Below the pieces are notes generated by a model that was given only the letters and a program-made list of their open reading frames with translations, made no database searches and was not told where the DNA came from. Both the position numbers and the translations under genes were made by a program. A stretch of DNA of 56,156 bases, taken from the NCBI RefSeq assembly GCF_003149025.1, contig NZ_QGDV01000019.1, forward strand, positions 1 through 56,156. The letters run 5' to 3'. Positions 15,046 through 24,589 of this stretch are shown here, piece after piece. This DNA is from Rathayibacter iranicus NCPPB 2253 = VKM Ac-1602 (GTDB lineage: Bacteria; Actinomycetota; Actinomycetes; Actinomycetales; Microbacteriaceae). Position 1 is the first letter of the stretch; each line of letters opens with the position of its first letter.

Positions 15046-16431
15046 ATGCATCTCGTCGCCATCGGCGGCAGCGACGCGGGGATCTCCGCCGCGCTGCGCG
15101 CCCGCGAGCTCGACCCGTCCGTCGACGTGACCGTCGTCGTCGCCGATTCGTACCCGAACTTCTCGATCTGCGGGATCCCGTACTACTTCTCCCGCGAGGT
15201 GCAGCCGTGGCAGTCGCTCGCGCACCGCACCCACGCCGACCTCGAAGCCACCGGCATGACCCTGCGCCTGGACACCTTCGCAACCGACATCGACGTCGCC
15301 GGACAGCAGCTCACCGTCCGCACCCCCGACGGCTCGCTCGACCGGATCGGGTACGACGAACTGATCGTCGGCACCGGCGCCCTCGCCTCCTCCGCCGGCA
15401 TCGCCGGCGTGGACGAACTGGGGCCGGAGGACGGAGTGCACGTGCTGCACTCGATGGGCGACACCTTCGCGCTCGAGCGGTTCCTCGACAGCCGCGACCC
15501 GCAGACCGCGATCATCGTCGGCGCCGGCTACGTCGGCCTCGAGATGGCCGAAGCCCTCACCGTCCGCGGCCTCCGCGTCACGCAGCTGCAGCGCGGCCCC
15601 GAAGTGCTCTCCACCCTCGACCCCGAACTCGGCGCCCTCGTCCACACCGAACTCGACCAGCACGGCGTCAAAGTGCTCACCCGCACGACTGTCGCCTCGA
15701 TCGAGAAGACCGCGACCGGCCTCGCCGTGCACGCCGACCACAACGGCACGCCCCTGACCCGCACCGCTGACGTCGTGCTCCTCGTGGTCGGCGTGAAGCC
15801 CAACACCGACCTGCTCGCCCGCGCCGGAGCGTCCCTCGGCGCCGGCCGCGCCGTCGTCGTCGACGAGGCGATGCGCACCGGCCTCCCGCACGTTTTCGCC
15901 GCGGGCGACGGAGTGACCACGCACCACCGCCTGCTCGGCACCACCTACCTGCCGCTGGGCACCACCGCGCACAAGCAGGGCCGCGTCGCGGGCGAGAACG
16001 CCCTCGGCGGCACCGCTCGCTTCGCGGGCTCCGTCGGCACCCAGGTCGTGAAGGTCTTCGACCTCGTCGCATCCCGCACCGGCCTCCGCGAGCACGAAGC
16101 CCTCGCCGCAGGCTTCGCGCCAGTGACGACGACCGCGGTCGCGGACGACCACAAGCGCTACTACCCGGCCGCGCAGCCGATCACGATCCGCATCACCGGC
16201 GACACCCGCGACGGGCGCCTGCTCGGCGCGGAGCTCGTCGGACGCCTGGGCACCGAGACCGCCAAGCGCGTCGACACCTACGCGACCGCCCTGTTCGCCG
16301 GACTCACCGTCGAGCAGGTCTCGGACCTGGACCTCTCCTACACACCCCCGCTCGGCTCCCCATGGGACGCCGTGCAGATCGCCACCCAGACCTGGACCCG
16401 CACCACCACCGGAAGCAGCATCCCCGCATGA
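15046..16431 (+). CDS. FAD/NAD(P)-dependent disulfide oxidoreductase (CoA-disulfide reductase-like)
   Basis: 461 residues from ATG 15046. N-terminal FAD-binding HLVAIGGSDAGISAALRA, single redox Cys42 in SYPNFSICGIPYY (the CoA-disulfide reductase/NADH oxidase signature), NAD domain AIIVGAGYVGLEMAEAL, second FAD motif PHVFAAGDGV, and a C-terminal dimerisation domain. It lies between the arsenite channel and ArsC, so a role in recycling the thiol reductant for arsenate reduction is plausible; this is inference from position. Confidence 0.88.
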   Translation: MHLVAIGGSDAGISAALRARELDPSVDVTVVVADSYPNFSICGIPYYFSREVQPWQSLAHRTHADLEATGMTLRLDTFATDIDVAGQQLTVRTPDGSLDRIGYDELIVGTGALASSAGIAGVDELGPEDGVHVLHSMGDTFALERFLDSRDPQTAIIVGAGYVGLEMAEALTVRGLRVTQLQRGPEVLSTLDPELGALVHTELDQHGVKVLTRTTVASIEKTATGLAVHADHNGTPLTRTADVVLLVVGVKPNTDLLARAGASLGAGRAVVVDEAMRTGLPHVFAAGDGVTTHHRLLGTTYLPLGTTAHKQGRVAGENALGGTARFAGSVGTQVVKVFDLVASRTGLREHEALAAGFAPVTTTAVADDHKRYYPAAQPITIRITGDTRDGRLLGAELVGRLGTETAKRVDTYATALFAGLTVEQVSDLDLSYTPPLGSPWDAVQIATQTWTRTTTGSSIPA

Positions 16432-16820
16432 CTCAGAAGCCCACCGTCCTCTTCCTCTGCCAGCACAACGCCGGCCGCTCCCAACTCGGCGCAGGCCTGC
16501 TCGAAGTCCTCGCCAGCGACCGCTACACCGCCACCTCCGCCGGCCTCTCCCCCGCCGACACCGTGAACCCCGCGATCGCCGCGACCGTCGCCGAGCTCGG
16601 CCTCGACATCAGCGACCGCACCCCCCGCGCAGTCACCGTCGAGGACCTCGAGAACGCGGACATCGTGATCGCCATGAAGCCGGGCCTCGCCCTCCCTGCG
16701 ACGCCCTCCGGCCGGTTCCTGGAATGGAAGTTCCCCGACCCGACCGACTGGAGCGCCGAGAACGTCCGCCCCCTCCGAGAGGCGGTCGCCGAACGGATCC
16801 AAGCCAAGCTCCTCACCTAG
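16428..16820 (+). CDS. arsC: Low-molecular-weight arsenate reductase
   Basis: 130 residues; ATG overlaps the previous stop (ATGA, 16428-16431). P-loop VLFLCQHNAGRSQLG with the CX5R nucleophile Cys and Arg, TSAGLSPADTVNP, and the C-terminal FPDPTDW acid. Reduces arsenate to arsenite, which the upstream MIP channel would release. The mycothiol/mycoredoxin- and thioredoxin-coupled types cannot be told apart by eye. Second arsenate reductase domain of the cluster besides the ArsR fusion. Confidence 0.92.
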   Translation: MTQKPTVLFLCQHNAGRSQLGAGLLEVLASDRYTATSAGLSPADTVNPAIAATVAELGLDISDRTPRAVTVEDLENADIVIAMKPGLALPATPSGRFLEWKFPDPTDWSAENVRPLREAVAERIQAKLLT

Positions 16821-16839
16821 CCGAGTCAGGCGGCCGCGA

Positions 16840-18080
16840 GGGCGATGGCGGGTCTGCTCCTCGATCGCGAACCTGGACCGCTCTGCAGAAGCGGGGGATG
16901 AGATCGACCGGCTCTGTCGGGGTGGGGTTGTAGGTGGTCTGATCGCGGAAGATCGCCCAGATGACGTTGATGCGGCGCCGGGCGAGAGCGATCAGGGCCT
17001 ACTTGTGCGACTTCCCCTCGTGGCGTTTCCGCTCGTAGAACGAGCGCGAGACCGGGCAGATTCTCGACGCGATGAACGCCGACTGGAAGCAGGCATTCAA
17101 GAGCCGCCGGTCGTAGCGTCTCGGCCGGTGGTGGTTGCCGGAGATCTTCCCGGAATCACGCGGCACGGGAGCGAGGCCGGCGAAGCTGGCCAGTCGGTCG
17201 GGCGTCTCGAACGCGGCGAGGTCGGCGCCGGTCGCGGCAAGGAAATCCGCGGCGAGCCGGCGCCCGAAACCGGAATCGACACCAGCAGATTCGCGGACCT
17301 GCTGTCCTGCAGAACGGCGTCGATCTCCGCATCGAGCTCGGCGACCTCGTCGCGGATGCGGAGCAGATCACGCGCGGACCGGCTCACCAGCCGAGCCGCT
17401 GCCCCCCTCCCCCACGACGACCGATGTCTACTCGCGAGCAGCGTCGACCGCCGTCTTGGCCACGGCCGCGGACTTCCAGCAGCCCTGCTCCTAACCACGA
17501 CCCCAGCCGCGCCTCCCCCATCCGCCTGATCGCGGACGGCGTCGCGTACCGGGCGAGCAGCACCAGAGGTCCCCTGGTCGTCGCGTAGTTGAACGCACCC
17601 TCGAGCGACGGGAAGTAGTCAACCAGGATGGCGCACAGTCGGTTCACGGCGCGGGCGCGGTCGTGGACCAGGTCCTCCCGTCGCGCCGAGAGCAGGCGCA
17701 GCTCCGCGGTGACCTCGTCGGCCTGCCGAATCAGCGTCACGTCGCGCTGGGTCCGGGCCTGGTCGGCGATGATGACCGCGTCCTTCGCGTCCGTCTTCGC
17801 CTCACTCCAGTAGGCGCCCGAGGCGTGATGCACGACGCGGCCCGAGATGTCGAACAGCGGCTGCGCGTGCGAGCTGAGCAGCGTCTGCAGCAGCCCTGTC
17901 CCGCCGTGGTTGAGGTCCGTCGCCCAGGCGGCATCGGTCCCTCCCGTCAGGGATGCGACGTCACCCATCAGGGTCAGGATCGCCGCTTCTCGGTTCTTGA
18001 ATCGCTGCGAGAGCAGCTTGGTTCCGTTGCCGTCGATGACGACGCAGTGGTATTCGGTCTTGCCGGCGTCGATACCGGCC
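16840..18080 (-). mobile_element. IS110-family transposase remnant
   Basis: Minus-strand pieces: AGIDAGKTEYHCVVIDGNGT at the 5' end (Asp of the RuvC-like site), ISGRVVHHASGAYWSEAKTD then AKDAVIIADQARTQRDVTLI (DEDD block), LLSARREDLVHDRARAVNRL and RPRRYDRRLLNACFQSAF. Near the end, YERKRHEGKSHK is followed by a stop (TAG for CAG), then ALIALARRRINVIWA. Several frame changes around 17100-17450. No start codon, so the 5' end is missing. IS110 elements lack terminal inverted repeats, and I could not define ends; homology begins about 18080, exactly where the methylase gene loses its own sequence. Clearly dead. Confidence 0.85.
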
Positions 18081-18800
18081 GTAGGTGAGCATCCACCGGG
18101 CCGCAGTGGCGTGCAGCGCGTCCGCGAAACGCTGGTGCGCTGAACCGTTCATCCCGCGCACGTACAACCGGTTCCCCTCGCGCAGGTAGGGAGGGTCGAC
18201 GAACAGGACTACCTCGTCCTCGATTCCGGAGCCGTTCAGATCCTCGACGTGGCTGATGCCGTCGCCGACGAAGACGGTGACACGGTTGCGGAGTGCGTGC
18301 ACGCGCCGAATACGTTCGGCGAGAGCTGCGGAGTTGAACCGGGCGCCGATCGTCCATTCGCCGATCTGTGCATGTCCGCCCATCGGCCCGACTGCCGGGC
18401 TGAGGATGCCGGAACGGGAGCAGCGGTTGATGAGGAATGCCGCGTAGCCGAGCTCGAACAGATCGTGGTCGTCCGGTGCGGTGAGCAGCGCACGGCATTC
18501 GTGCCGAAGGTCGAGCGTCGGGACGGTCAGGCGCACGCGGCGGGCGAGGTCCTCTCCGTCAGCGAGGACGGCTTGCCAGAACGCGGCGATGCCGGCGTTG
18601 GCGTCGATGAGGTGGACCTCATCGACGGCGCCGCGGTTCAGCAAGGTGAGCGCCGCGCCCGCTCCGCCTGCGAACGGTTCGATCCACAGTTCGATCGGGA
18701 GGCCTGAATGCTGCCGATCGAACATCTCGCCGAGCCACGACGCCATGGGAGCCTTCCCGCCGGTGTAGCGGAGTGGGCTGACGTAGCGGGCGCTGCTCAT
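17961..18800 (-). CDS. Dam-type DNA adenine methylase, C-terminus replaced by IS110 sequence
   Basis: Class D12 N6-adenine methyltransferase. Residues 1-240 hold PLRYTGGKAPMASWL, SAM motif I IEPFAGGAGAALTLL, FLINRCSRSGIL and catalytic DPPYL (about 205). After RWMLTY (about 18078) the frame runs out of phase into the IS110 remnant, so the last 40 residues are not native and the family's final helices are missing. Its ATG overlaps the helicase stop by 4 nt, so it was the last gene of the methylase-helicase operon. Activity is doubtful. Native part: about 18078-18800. Confidence 0.82.
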   Translation of the reverse strand: MSSARYVSPLRYTGGKAPMASWLGEMFDRQHSGLPIELWIEPFAGGAGAALTLLNRGAVDEVHLIDANAGIAAFWQAVLADGEDLARRVRLTVPTLDLRHECRALLTAPDDHDLFELGYAAFLINRCSRSGILSPAVGPMGGHAQIGEWTIGARFNSAALAERIRRVHALRNRVTVFVGDGISHVEDLNGSGIEDEVVLFVDPPYLREGNRLYVRGMNGSAHQRFADALHATAARWMLTYGRYRRRQDRIPLRRHRRQRNQAALAAIQEPRSGDPDPDG

Positions 18801-21800
18801 GCCGCAACCGCGAGCTTCGCTGCGGCATCCGCCTCTTCCGCGATCGCACGGATCTGCGCTTCGACGAAGGCGAATTCGCTCTCAGCCGCCTGTAGTTCGG
18901 GTTCGCGCTCGAAGGTGTCCGCGCCGGCGAGGGTTTCGCACTCGATCCCGCGCGTCTCGGCGCGGTAGGCGCTGGCTCGCAGCTGACCGGGCCGCTCGGC
19001 GGCGCTCTCGAACCAGCGGGTGAGCCACGTATCGAGGTGCTTCGCCAGGGTCGCCGGGCTAAGGCGCTGAACTGCCGCGCCGAGCGGGAACGTCTCCACC
19101 TCGCGGTAGTCGAGTTCGATGCCTACCGCGCGCTTGGCTCCGTACCCGCCGGTGCGGAGCCGGAGGCCGCGCCACGTGACGGTGCGGGCGTAGTCGCCGT
19201 CACGGACGTGGCCGGCGATGTGTTCGAGATCCCGGAGGTAGTCGTGCTGGACTGGTTCGGGCGCGTCGACGGCGATCAGGTAAGCGGCTTCGGTGAGGTG
19301 CGCCTGCTTCCGCTCGGCGGCGGCGCTGGCGCGGGCGTCCTTCGCTTCAGCACGGAGGGAACGGATGCCCTGGCCCCACACGGACCGCATGACGCGGAGG
19401 CGGCGGACGTCGGCGGCGAGTTCGGCGGAGCGCAGCAGCTGCGGGTTGCCAGCCGCGAGGGCTTTCAACTGCCCGTAGTTGAGGACGGTCTCGTTGACGT
19501 CGTCGATCTCGCGGAGGGTGCCGTCGGAGCCGTACATCTGGGCGATGAAGCGCATCTTGCGCTCGAGGGTCTGCCACATGTAAGCATCGAAGGTGCCCTC
19601 CGTGATGTACCGGTAGATGGTCACCTCCTTGTTGAGGTTGCCGGGCCGGAGAGCGCGCCCCTCACGCTGAATGATGTCGCTCGGGCGCCACGGGGCATCG
19701 AGATGATGCAGATGAGAGAGGCGCGTCTGCGCGTTCACTCCGACGCCGACCTTGTCGGTGGAGCCGATGAGCACGGCGACGTCGCCTTCGCGGCACTGGG
19801 CGAAGAGGCGGGCGCGAGCCTGGTCGGTTTTCGCGTCGTGGATGAAGCGGATGGAGGCGGAGGCCACACCGAGTTCGATCAGGCGACGGCGAAGACGTCC
19901 GTACGTCTGGCCGTCGTCGGCGCGGGGTGTGCCGACGTCGCAGAGCACCAGCTGGAAGGTGCCCGGGGTGGCGCTCAGCCCGAAGGTGGTGGTCCGACCG
20001 TCGTGAAAGTTGCGGGCGATGCGCTGCGCGGCCTCTTCAAGTTTCGGTGAGTCCTCGGGCACTCCGACGAGGCGGGGGTCGAGGGCGACGCGGCGGCCGT
20101 CGTTACAGACCACGAGCATGTTGTCATTGTCGCGGGAGCGCCCACCGCGGGCCGCTTCCGGGTTGCGAATCGCGTCAGCACGAACGGCGAGCGAAGCGAC
20201 GTAGTTCAGCTGCGCTTCGCCGCCAACGGAGACGACATCTTCCCAGACCGCGTCCGGGCGGGAAAGCGCGATCGATTCCGGGCTGAGCAGGTCCGCGACC
20301 TCACCGAGCATCAGGCGGAGCTCGGGCACGTTCTGGATGGTGGCCGGCCGGCGGTGCAGTCGGAAGCCCGACCCGTCCGGTGCGACTTCGACGGTCGTGT
20401 CGTATCGGACGAACGTGGCCGCCCACGCATCGAAATGGGCGACGGCCGCTTCGGCGAGCCGGTCCGGCTGCAGCATTCGCTGCCACACGTACGTCTCGGC
20501 GAGCGTGTTCGACCAGGGGGTGCCGGTGAACAGAGCGACGATGGGCTTGCCCGGGTAACGGTCGGCGAGGGTGTCGATCTTGACGAGCAGGTCGGTCGCA
20601 CGCTTCGACGAGCCGAGACTGAAGCCGTCTGCTCTCGTCGCGATGGGGAGCCGTCGCATGTAATGACACTCGTCGACCATGAGGTAGTCGATGCCGAGCT
20701 GGTTGAAGGTGACCTGGTTCGGGTCGGCCACCTTGTCTCGAAGCGTGGAGATGCGGGAGTCGAGCTTGCGAACGGCGGACGCGATCTGCTTCGCGCCGCG
20801 GCGGCCGCCCTCGTCGGAGATGAGGTGTGCGCGCAGTTCGGCCTTCTCCGTCTGCAGCCACCGTTCCTCGGTTTCGGGGTCGACGGGGATACTGGTGAAC
20901 GCCTGGTGGCTCATGATGACCGCGTCCCAGTCGCCGGTCGCGCAGCGTGCGGCGAACAGGCGACGGGCGGGGCCGGCGAGGTCGTCCTTCGTGGCGAGCA
21001 GGAACTTCCCGGTCGGGTACGCCTGCTGCGCCTCGCGGGCGATCTGCTCGAGGAGGTGGCCGGGAACCGCGATGAGCGCCTTCCGGGCGAGGCCCACCTG
21101 CCGGAGCGTCATCGCTGTGGCGATCATGGACTTGGTCTTGCCGGCTCCCACGGGGTGGGCGATCATCGTCCGCTCGGAGGAGATGCACCGGTCGACGGCG
21201 TCCTTCTGGTGAGCCCAGAGTTCGATGGAGGGGTCCATGCCGGGGAAGGTGAGGTGCGAGCCGTCGTTGCGGCGGAGGACGTGCGAGTTGAACCGACGGT
21301 TGTACTCAGCGCAGGCCCGCTCGGTGCGGTCCCGGTCCTCCCACAGCCAGGTGGTGAAACGCTCCTGCAACTCCCGGAGCTTCTCCTCCGCAGCGAGGGT
21401 GCGTGTGGGGTTCTTCACGCGGACGTCGGCCCGGCGTTCCGGGTCGTAGAACGTGTCGTAGACGACGGGGGCCTTGCCGTTGAGAGCGTGGGCGAGAATC
21501 TGGTACCCGGTAAAGTCCGGAGTGGCGTAACGCATGCGCTTCTCGGCGCTGCCGCCATAGCCTTCGCTGACCTCCCAGTAGGAGACGCCCGGGGTGTATT
21601 CGACGCTGACGCGGGATCCGATGACGTCGGCGGCGAAGTCGGCGACGTCCCCCGGGGTGACCCAGGACGCGCCGAGCTGCGGACGGATGTCGTACGGGCC
21701 GAGTTCGGTCGGCTGCACCGCTTCAAGCTCGGCGACGTTCCTGGCGTATGACTCGTCCCGGGCGGCAGCGGCGCGCGCCTGGTCGAGCTTCGCGCGGACG

Positions 21801-22005
21801 TTGCCGGAGAGGTAGTCGCGGCGGCTGACGACGTCGCCGCGCCGGGCGGGGTCGCGGTAGACCCGGTCGCCGAGAGCGTCGAGCGCCGCGCTGTCGTCGC
21901 GGAGGCCCAGGAGTTCGCGGACACGGTCCAGGTGGACGCCGCGCCCTTCTGAGAGGGTGATGGCCAGCGCTTCGTCTACGTCGATGGCGACGGTCGGTCG
22001 GGGGG
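18797..22005 (-). CDS. Giant DarB-like protein, C-terminal SNF2-type helicase part
   Basis: Continues the methylase gene in another frame after a G6 run at 22000-22005; homologous sense starts at PTVAIDVDEALAITLSEGRG. About 1,065 residues with an SF2/SNF2 engine: Walker A HPVGAGKTKS (about 21150), DECH box YLMVDECHYMRR (about 20660), FTGTPWSNTLAET, then IGSTDKVGVGVN and QREGRALRPGNLNKEVTIYR with the arginine finger (about 19660). The C-terminal 250 residues are helical and charged. Together with the upstream half it matches the very large N6-methylase/helicase proteins of phages and conjugative elements, best known as the DarB-type anti-restriction proteins. The frame stays open upstream to 22138, but that extra N-terminus is out-of-frame noise. 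Confidence 0.82.
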
Positions 22006-23604
22006 CCTGCGGCCGATGCGGTGCAGGAGAATCGCGGCGGGTTCGGCGGCGCCGGTGTCCTGGTCGAAGTTCTCGAGCGCGAGCACGGCAACGTAGTCGG
22101 GGTCCTTCCGGAACCCTCCCATCGTCGGGCGTCGCCAAGTGAGCGTCGCCTCGCCCGTCTCAGGGTCGGGCTTCCCGGTGATCATCGTGCCGGCGTTCAG
22201 CGGGCCGAACTTCTTCGTGTGGGCGCGGTAGAGGGCGAGCGCCGCCTCCCTCACCGGGTCGATGGTGTGGTCGGCGTGGTCGGGGTTCGATTCCAGGGCG
22301 ATGAGTTCCAGGGCGGCGTCTCGGAGCGGGATGAGCGAGATGAGTTCGGCGCTCGCCCGGGCGGTGGCGGTGAGGACGCCGGCGACGATCTGGTGGACCT
22401 TCCCGTCGACGAGGTGGAACGACCCCTCCTTCCGACCGGCCTCGTCGGTGAGGACGACGTCGATGGGCTGGGAGCCCGCGTCGGCGGTGTAGTCGGTGGG
22501 AACAATGAACGCGCAGGCGGCGGCAACGGCGCGGGTGATGCTTCGGGCGGGGTTGCTGGTGCGGACGGCGACCGGCGCGGCGTAGAACCCGGTCGCCTCG
22601 GGGGTGCCTGCGATGCAGTCGAGGTGCGCGGTCCACCTCCCACTGATCGTGGTCGTGTGCGCGCCGGTCACGATCGTGTGCGGGAGCGCAGCGGTGCGAG
22701 GCAACCCGCGGTGTGACCACGAGTTGACGGGCACCTCGTGAGTCGGCTGCGTCCAGCTCTGGGTGCGCTTCCCCTCCCGGGAGAGCTTGCGGAGGATGAC
22801 AATGTCGGCGACGACGGACGTCCCGTCGAAAGTGTCGGAGGGCAGCCGGACCGCGGCGACGAGGTCGGCGACGGCGCCGATGCTGTCGAGACCGTGCTCG
22901 CCGTCGATGAGGTGCCGGGATGCGACGGCGATGACGTACCCGCCGGGCATCACGGCGTCGAGCGCGCGGAGAAAGAAGTACTCGTGCAGGGACGACGCGC
23001 TGCCGTGGACGGAGTCGTAGACGTGCCCACGGGCGAAGGGGACGTTGCCGACGACGGCGTGGAAGCTGCCGGAGCGCAGGCTCACCTTCTGTAGCGGCGC
23101 CCCGTAGATCGTCGCGTCGGGGTTGAGAGTGCGGGCGAACGCGGCGGCGGTCGGGTCGAGTTCGACACCGGTCCAGTCGATGGTGAGGTCTCTCGGGGTG
23201 CGGGACATGAAATTGCCGCTTCCGCAGCCGGGTTCGAGGACCCGCCCGCCGGTGAACCCGGTCGCGCGGAGTAGGTCGAAAATCGCGTCAACGACGGCGG
23301 GGCTGGTGTAGAAGCTCGTGTCGACGACGTCCGCGGCGACGGCGAACGCTCGCGCGTCCACGATCTCGTCGAGCTGTTCCCGGATGGCGGCCCATGCGGT
23401 GTCGTCCCGATGGTCGAACGCGGGTGCGAGCGGGCCCCAGCCGGGCCAGGCGAGCATGGCGGTGCGCTCGGTGTCGGTCGCGGCACCGTCGACGCCGTTG
23501 AGTGCGGTGAGGGCGCTGACGGCTCGGCGGGCGAGGGTGAAAGGTGAAGGCATGCGCGAGGTCCGGTTTCGTGTGGAGGGGCGAGCCCGATCGGGGTTCG
23601 CCAC
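21976..23604 (-). CDS. Giant DarB-like protein, N-terminal N6-methylase part (frameshift at 3' end)
   Basis: About 525 native residues. SAM motif I GGRVLEPGCGSGNFMSRTP, followed by WTGVELDP, and a catalytic-site variant VVGNVPFARGHVYDS (NVPF in place of NPPY, typical of the DarB-like group). Then EYFFLRALDAVMPGGYVIAV and a target-recognition-like region. Reading ends ILLHRIGRRPP and goes out of frame at the G6 run 22000-22005; one indel there fuses it to the helicase part (about 1,590 residues in all). GTG 23604 directly follows the promoter motif; ATG 23553 is the alternative start. Downstream of the Panacea gene by 28 nt, same strand. Confidence 0.82.
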   Translation of the reverse strand: MANPDRARPSTRNRTSRMPSPFTLARRAVSALTALNGVDGAATDTERTAMLAWPGWGPLAPAFDHRDDTAWAAIREQLDEIVDARAFAVAADVVDTSFYTSPAVVDAIFDLLRATGFTGGRVLEPGCGSGNFMSRTPRDLTIDWTGVELDPTAAAFARTLNPDATIYGAPLQKVSLRSGSFHAVVGNVPFARGHVYDSVHGSASSLHEYFFLRALDAVMPGGYVIAVASRHLIDGEHGLDSIGAVADLVAAVRLPSDTFDGTSVVADIVILRKLSREGKRTQSWTQPTHEVPVNSWSHRGLPRTAALPHTIVTGAHTTTISGRWTAHLDCIAGTPEATGFYAAPVAVRTSNPARSITRAVAAACAFIVPTDYTADAGSQPIDVVLTDEAGRKEGSFHLVDGKVHQIVAGVLTATARASAELISLIPLRDAALELIALESNPDHADHTIDPVREAALALYRAHTKKFGPLNAGTMITGKPDPETGEATLTWRRPTMGGFRKDPDYVAVLALENFDQDTGAAEPAAILLHRIGRRPPDRPSPST

Positions 23605-23605
23605 C

Positions 23606-23616
23606 TCTATGCGCGG
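23606..23616 (-). promoter_or_regulatory. CCGCGCATAGA promoter motif
   Basis: Perfect copy in the 28-bp gap before the methylase-helicase gene. If ATG 23553 is used, a 50-nt leader results; GTG 23604 would start only 1 nt downstream, closer than at other copies. Confidence 0.5.
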
Positions 23617-23632
23617 CGAGCGCCGACGAGGT

Positions 23633-24097
23633 TCAGAGGTTCAGCAGTTGCCTGTAGCTGAGATCCCCGTGAACGGCGGCGGCCGGGATTCGGGTGCCTT
23701 GCGGTGTCGTTGACCAGGCAGAGTCCGGCGCTCGGAGTGCGCAGGCGAGCATCCCGTCGGGGAGCATCTTTGCGGCCGACCACACATCGGTCAGCACGGT
23801 ACGCAGGACCGGGTGGGACCGCTCGTGAACGGCGAATGCCGTGCCGCGAGCATCTTTCGCGTATGTGCGAATGGGCTGGCTGCGGTACCCGCGGAACTGG
23901 TCGTAGACGCCGCGTTGCACCGGCCCGTACAGCCAAGCGAGGAACGCTTCGCCGAGCAGCTCGTCGCCGGTGCGTTTGCCGTACTCGCTGGCGCTGACGT
24001 AGAGCAGGCGCTGCAGCGTCATCGGCGTCGTGGGGACATCGTCTGCGAACGCGCGGCGGAGGAAACTGTTCGCGAGGTGGCTGGCGCTGACCGTCAC
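23633..24097 (-). CDS. Panacea-domain (DUF4065/SocA-like) antitoxin-type protein
   Basis: 154 residues from GTG 24095-24097, overlapping the macrodomain stop by 4 nt. Panacea pattern: HLANSFLRRAF, TPMTLQRLLYVSASEYGK (the M-x-LQKLLYF core), LLGEAFLAWLYGPVQRGVYD (the E-x-F-x-AW-x-x-GPV motif), then a C-terminal helical half. Panacea domains are versatile antitoxins that neutralise unrelated toxins by direct binding, or act as SocA-type protease adaptors. Co-translated with the macrodomain gene and downstream of a PARP toxin candidate, so the likely partner is the PARP. Confidence 0.85.
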   Translation of the reverse strand: MTVSASHLANSFLRRAFADDVPTTPMTLQRLLYVSASEYGKRTGDELLGEAFLAWLYGPVQRGVYDQFRGYRSQPIRTYAKDARGTAFAVHERSHPVLRTVLTDVWSAAKMLPDGMLACALRAPDSAWSTTPQGTRIPAAAVHGDLSYRQLLNL

Positions 24098-24555
24098 GCT
24101 AGCGTCCACACCTCGAGGGTGACGGTCGAGCTCGTCGCGGCTACACGGGCCATGACCTGCTCCGCTTCGTCCTGGTCGAGGCCGCCGATGCCCCTGCCGC
24201 TTCTGGGTAGGGCGACACGGTCGATGCCGGCAGTTTCCGCATGACTGACGGCATGGTCGAGCGAGGATTCGAGCCAGTCCAGACGGGCGTGCGCACCGGG
24301 GAGGTCCTGGGAGGCGAGGATGTAGATGACGTCATGCTTGCTGTTCACCCCCGCGACTTTCCAGGCGAAGACGTGACCGGGGTTGAGCGCGTCGTTCTGA
24401 CAGGCGGGGGCGTACGCGTCCTTCATCGCGGGGTGCCTGCGGGCGAACTGCGCGGCGCTGCCGGCGCCAATGACGCCGACGGTGTTCACACCGTGCGCGA
24501 TCGCTGGTGCGGTGGTGGTGAAGAGGTCGCCGGTGTGGTGTTCGAGGGGAGTCAT
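24094..24555 (-). CDS. Macrodomain protein (DarG/TARG1-like ADP-ribosyl hydrolase)
   Basis: 153 residues from ATG 24553-24555. Macro fold: IAHGVNTVGVIGAGSAAQFA (Asn24 and the following Gly-rich loop contact ADP-ribose), KDAYAPACQ, HVFAWKV, VIYILASQDLPG, and the second loop VALPRSGRGIGGLDQDEAEQ. The PR-x-G-x-GIGGLDxD pattern is that of the TARG1/DarG clade, which removes ADP-ribose from DNA or acidic residues, rather than MacroD. It has its own promoter motif 6 nt upstream, lies 34 nt after the PARP gene and is coupled to the Panacea gene. Predicted eraser of the PARP's modification. Confidence 0.88.
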   Translation of the reverse strand: MTPLEHHTGDLFTTTAPAIAHGVNTVGVIGAGSAAQFARRHPAMKDAYAPACQNDALNPGHVFAWKVAGVNSKHDVIYILASQDLPGAHARLDWLESSLDHAVSHAETAGIDRVALPRSGRGIGGLDQDEAEQVMARVAATSSTVTLEVWTLA

Positions 24556-24561
24556 GCCCGC

Positions 24562-24572
24562 TCTATGCGCGG
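24562..24572 (-). promoter_or_regulatory. CCGCGCATAGA promoter motif of macrodomain gene
   Basis: Perfect copy followed by GCGGGC and the ATG. It gives the macro-Panacea pair expression independent of the PARP gene, as expected for an antidote. Confidence 0.58.
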
Positions 24573-24589
24573 CACGGATCAGGGGTGGC

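Noticed and set aside
14590-16152. 520-aa minus-strand frame opposite the flavoprotein
   Set aside because: Antisense shadow; composition is typical of reversed high-GC coding DNA and the plus-strand genes are clear.
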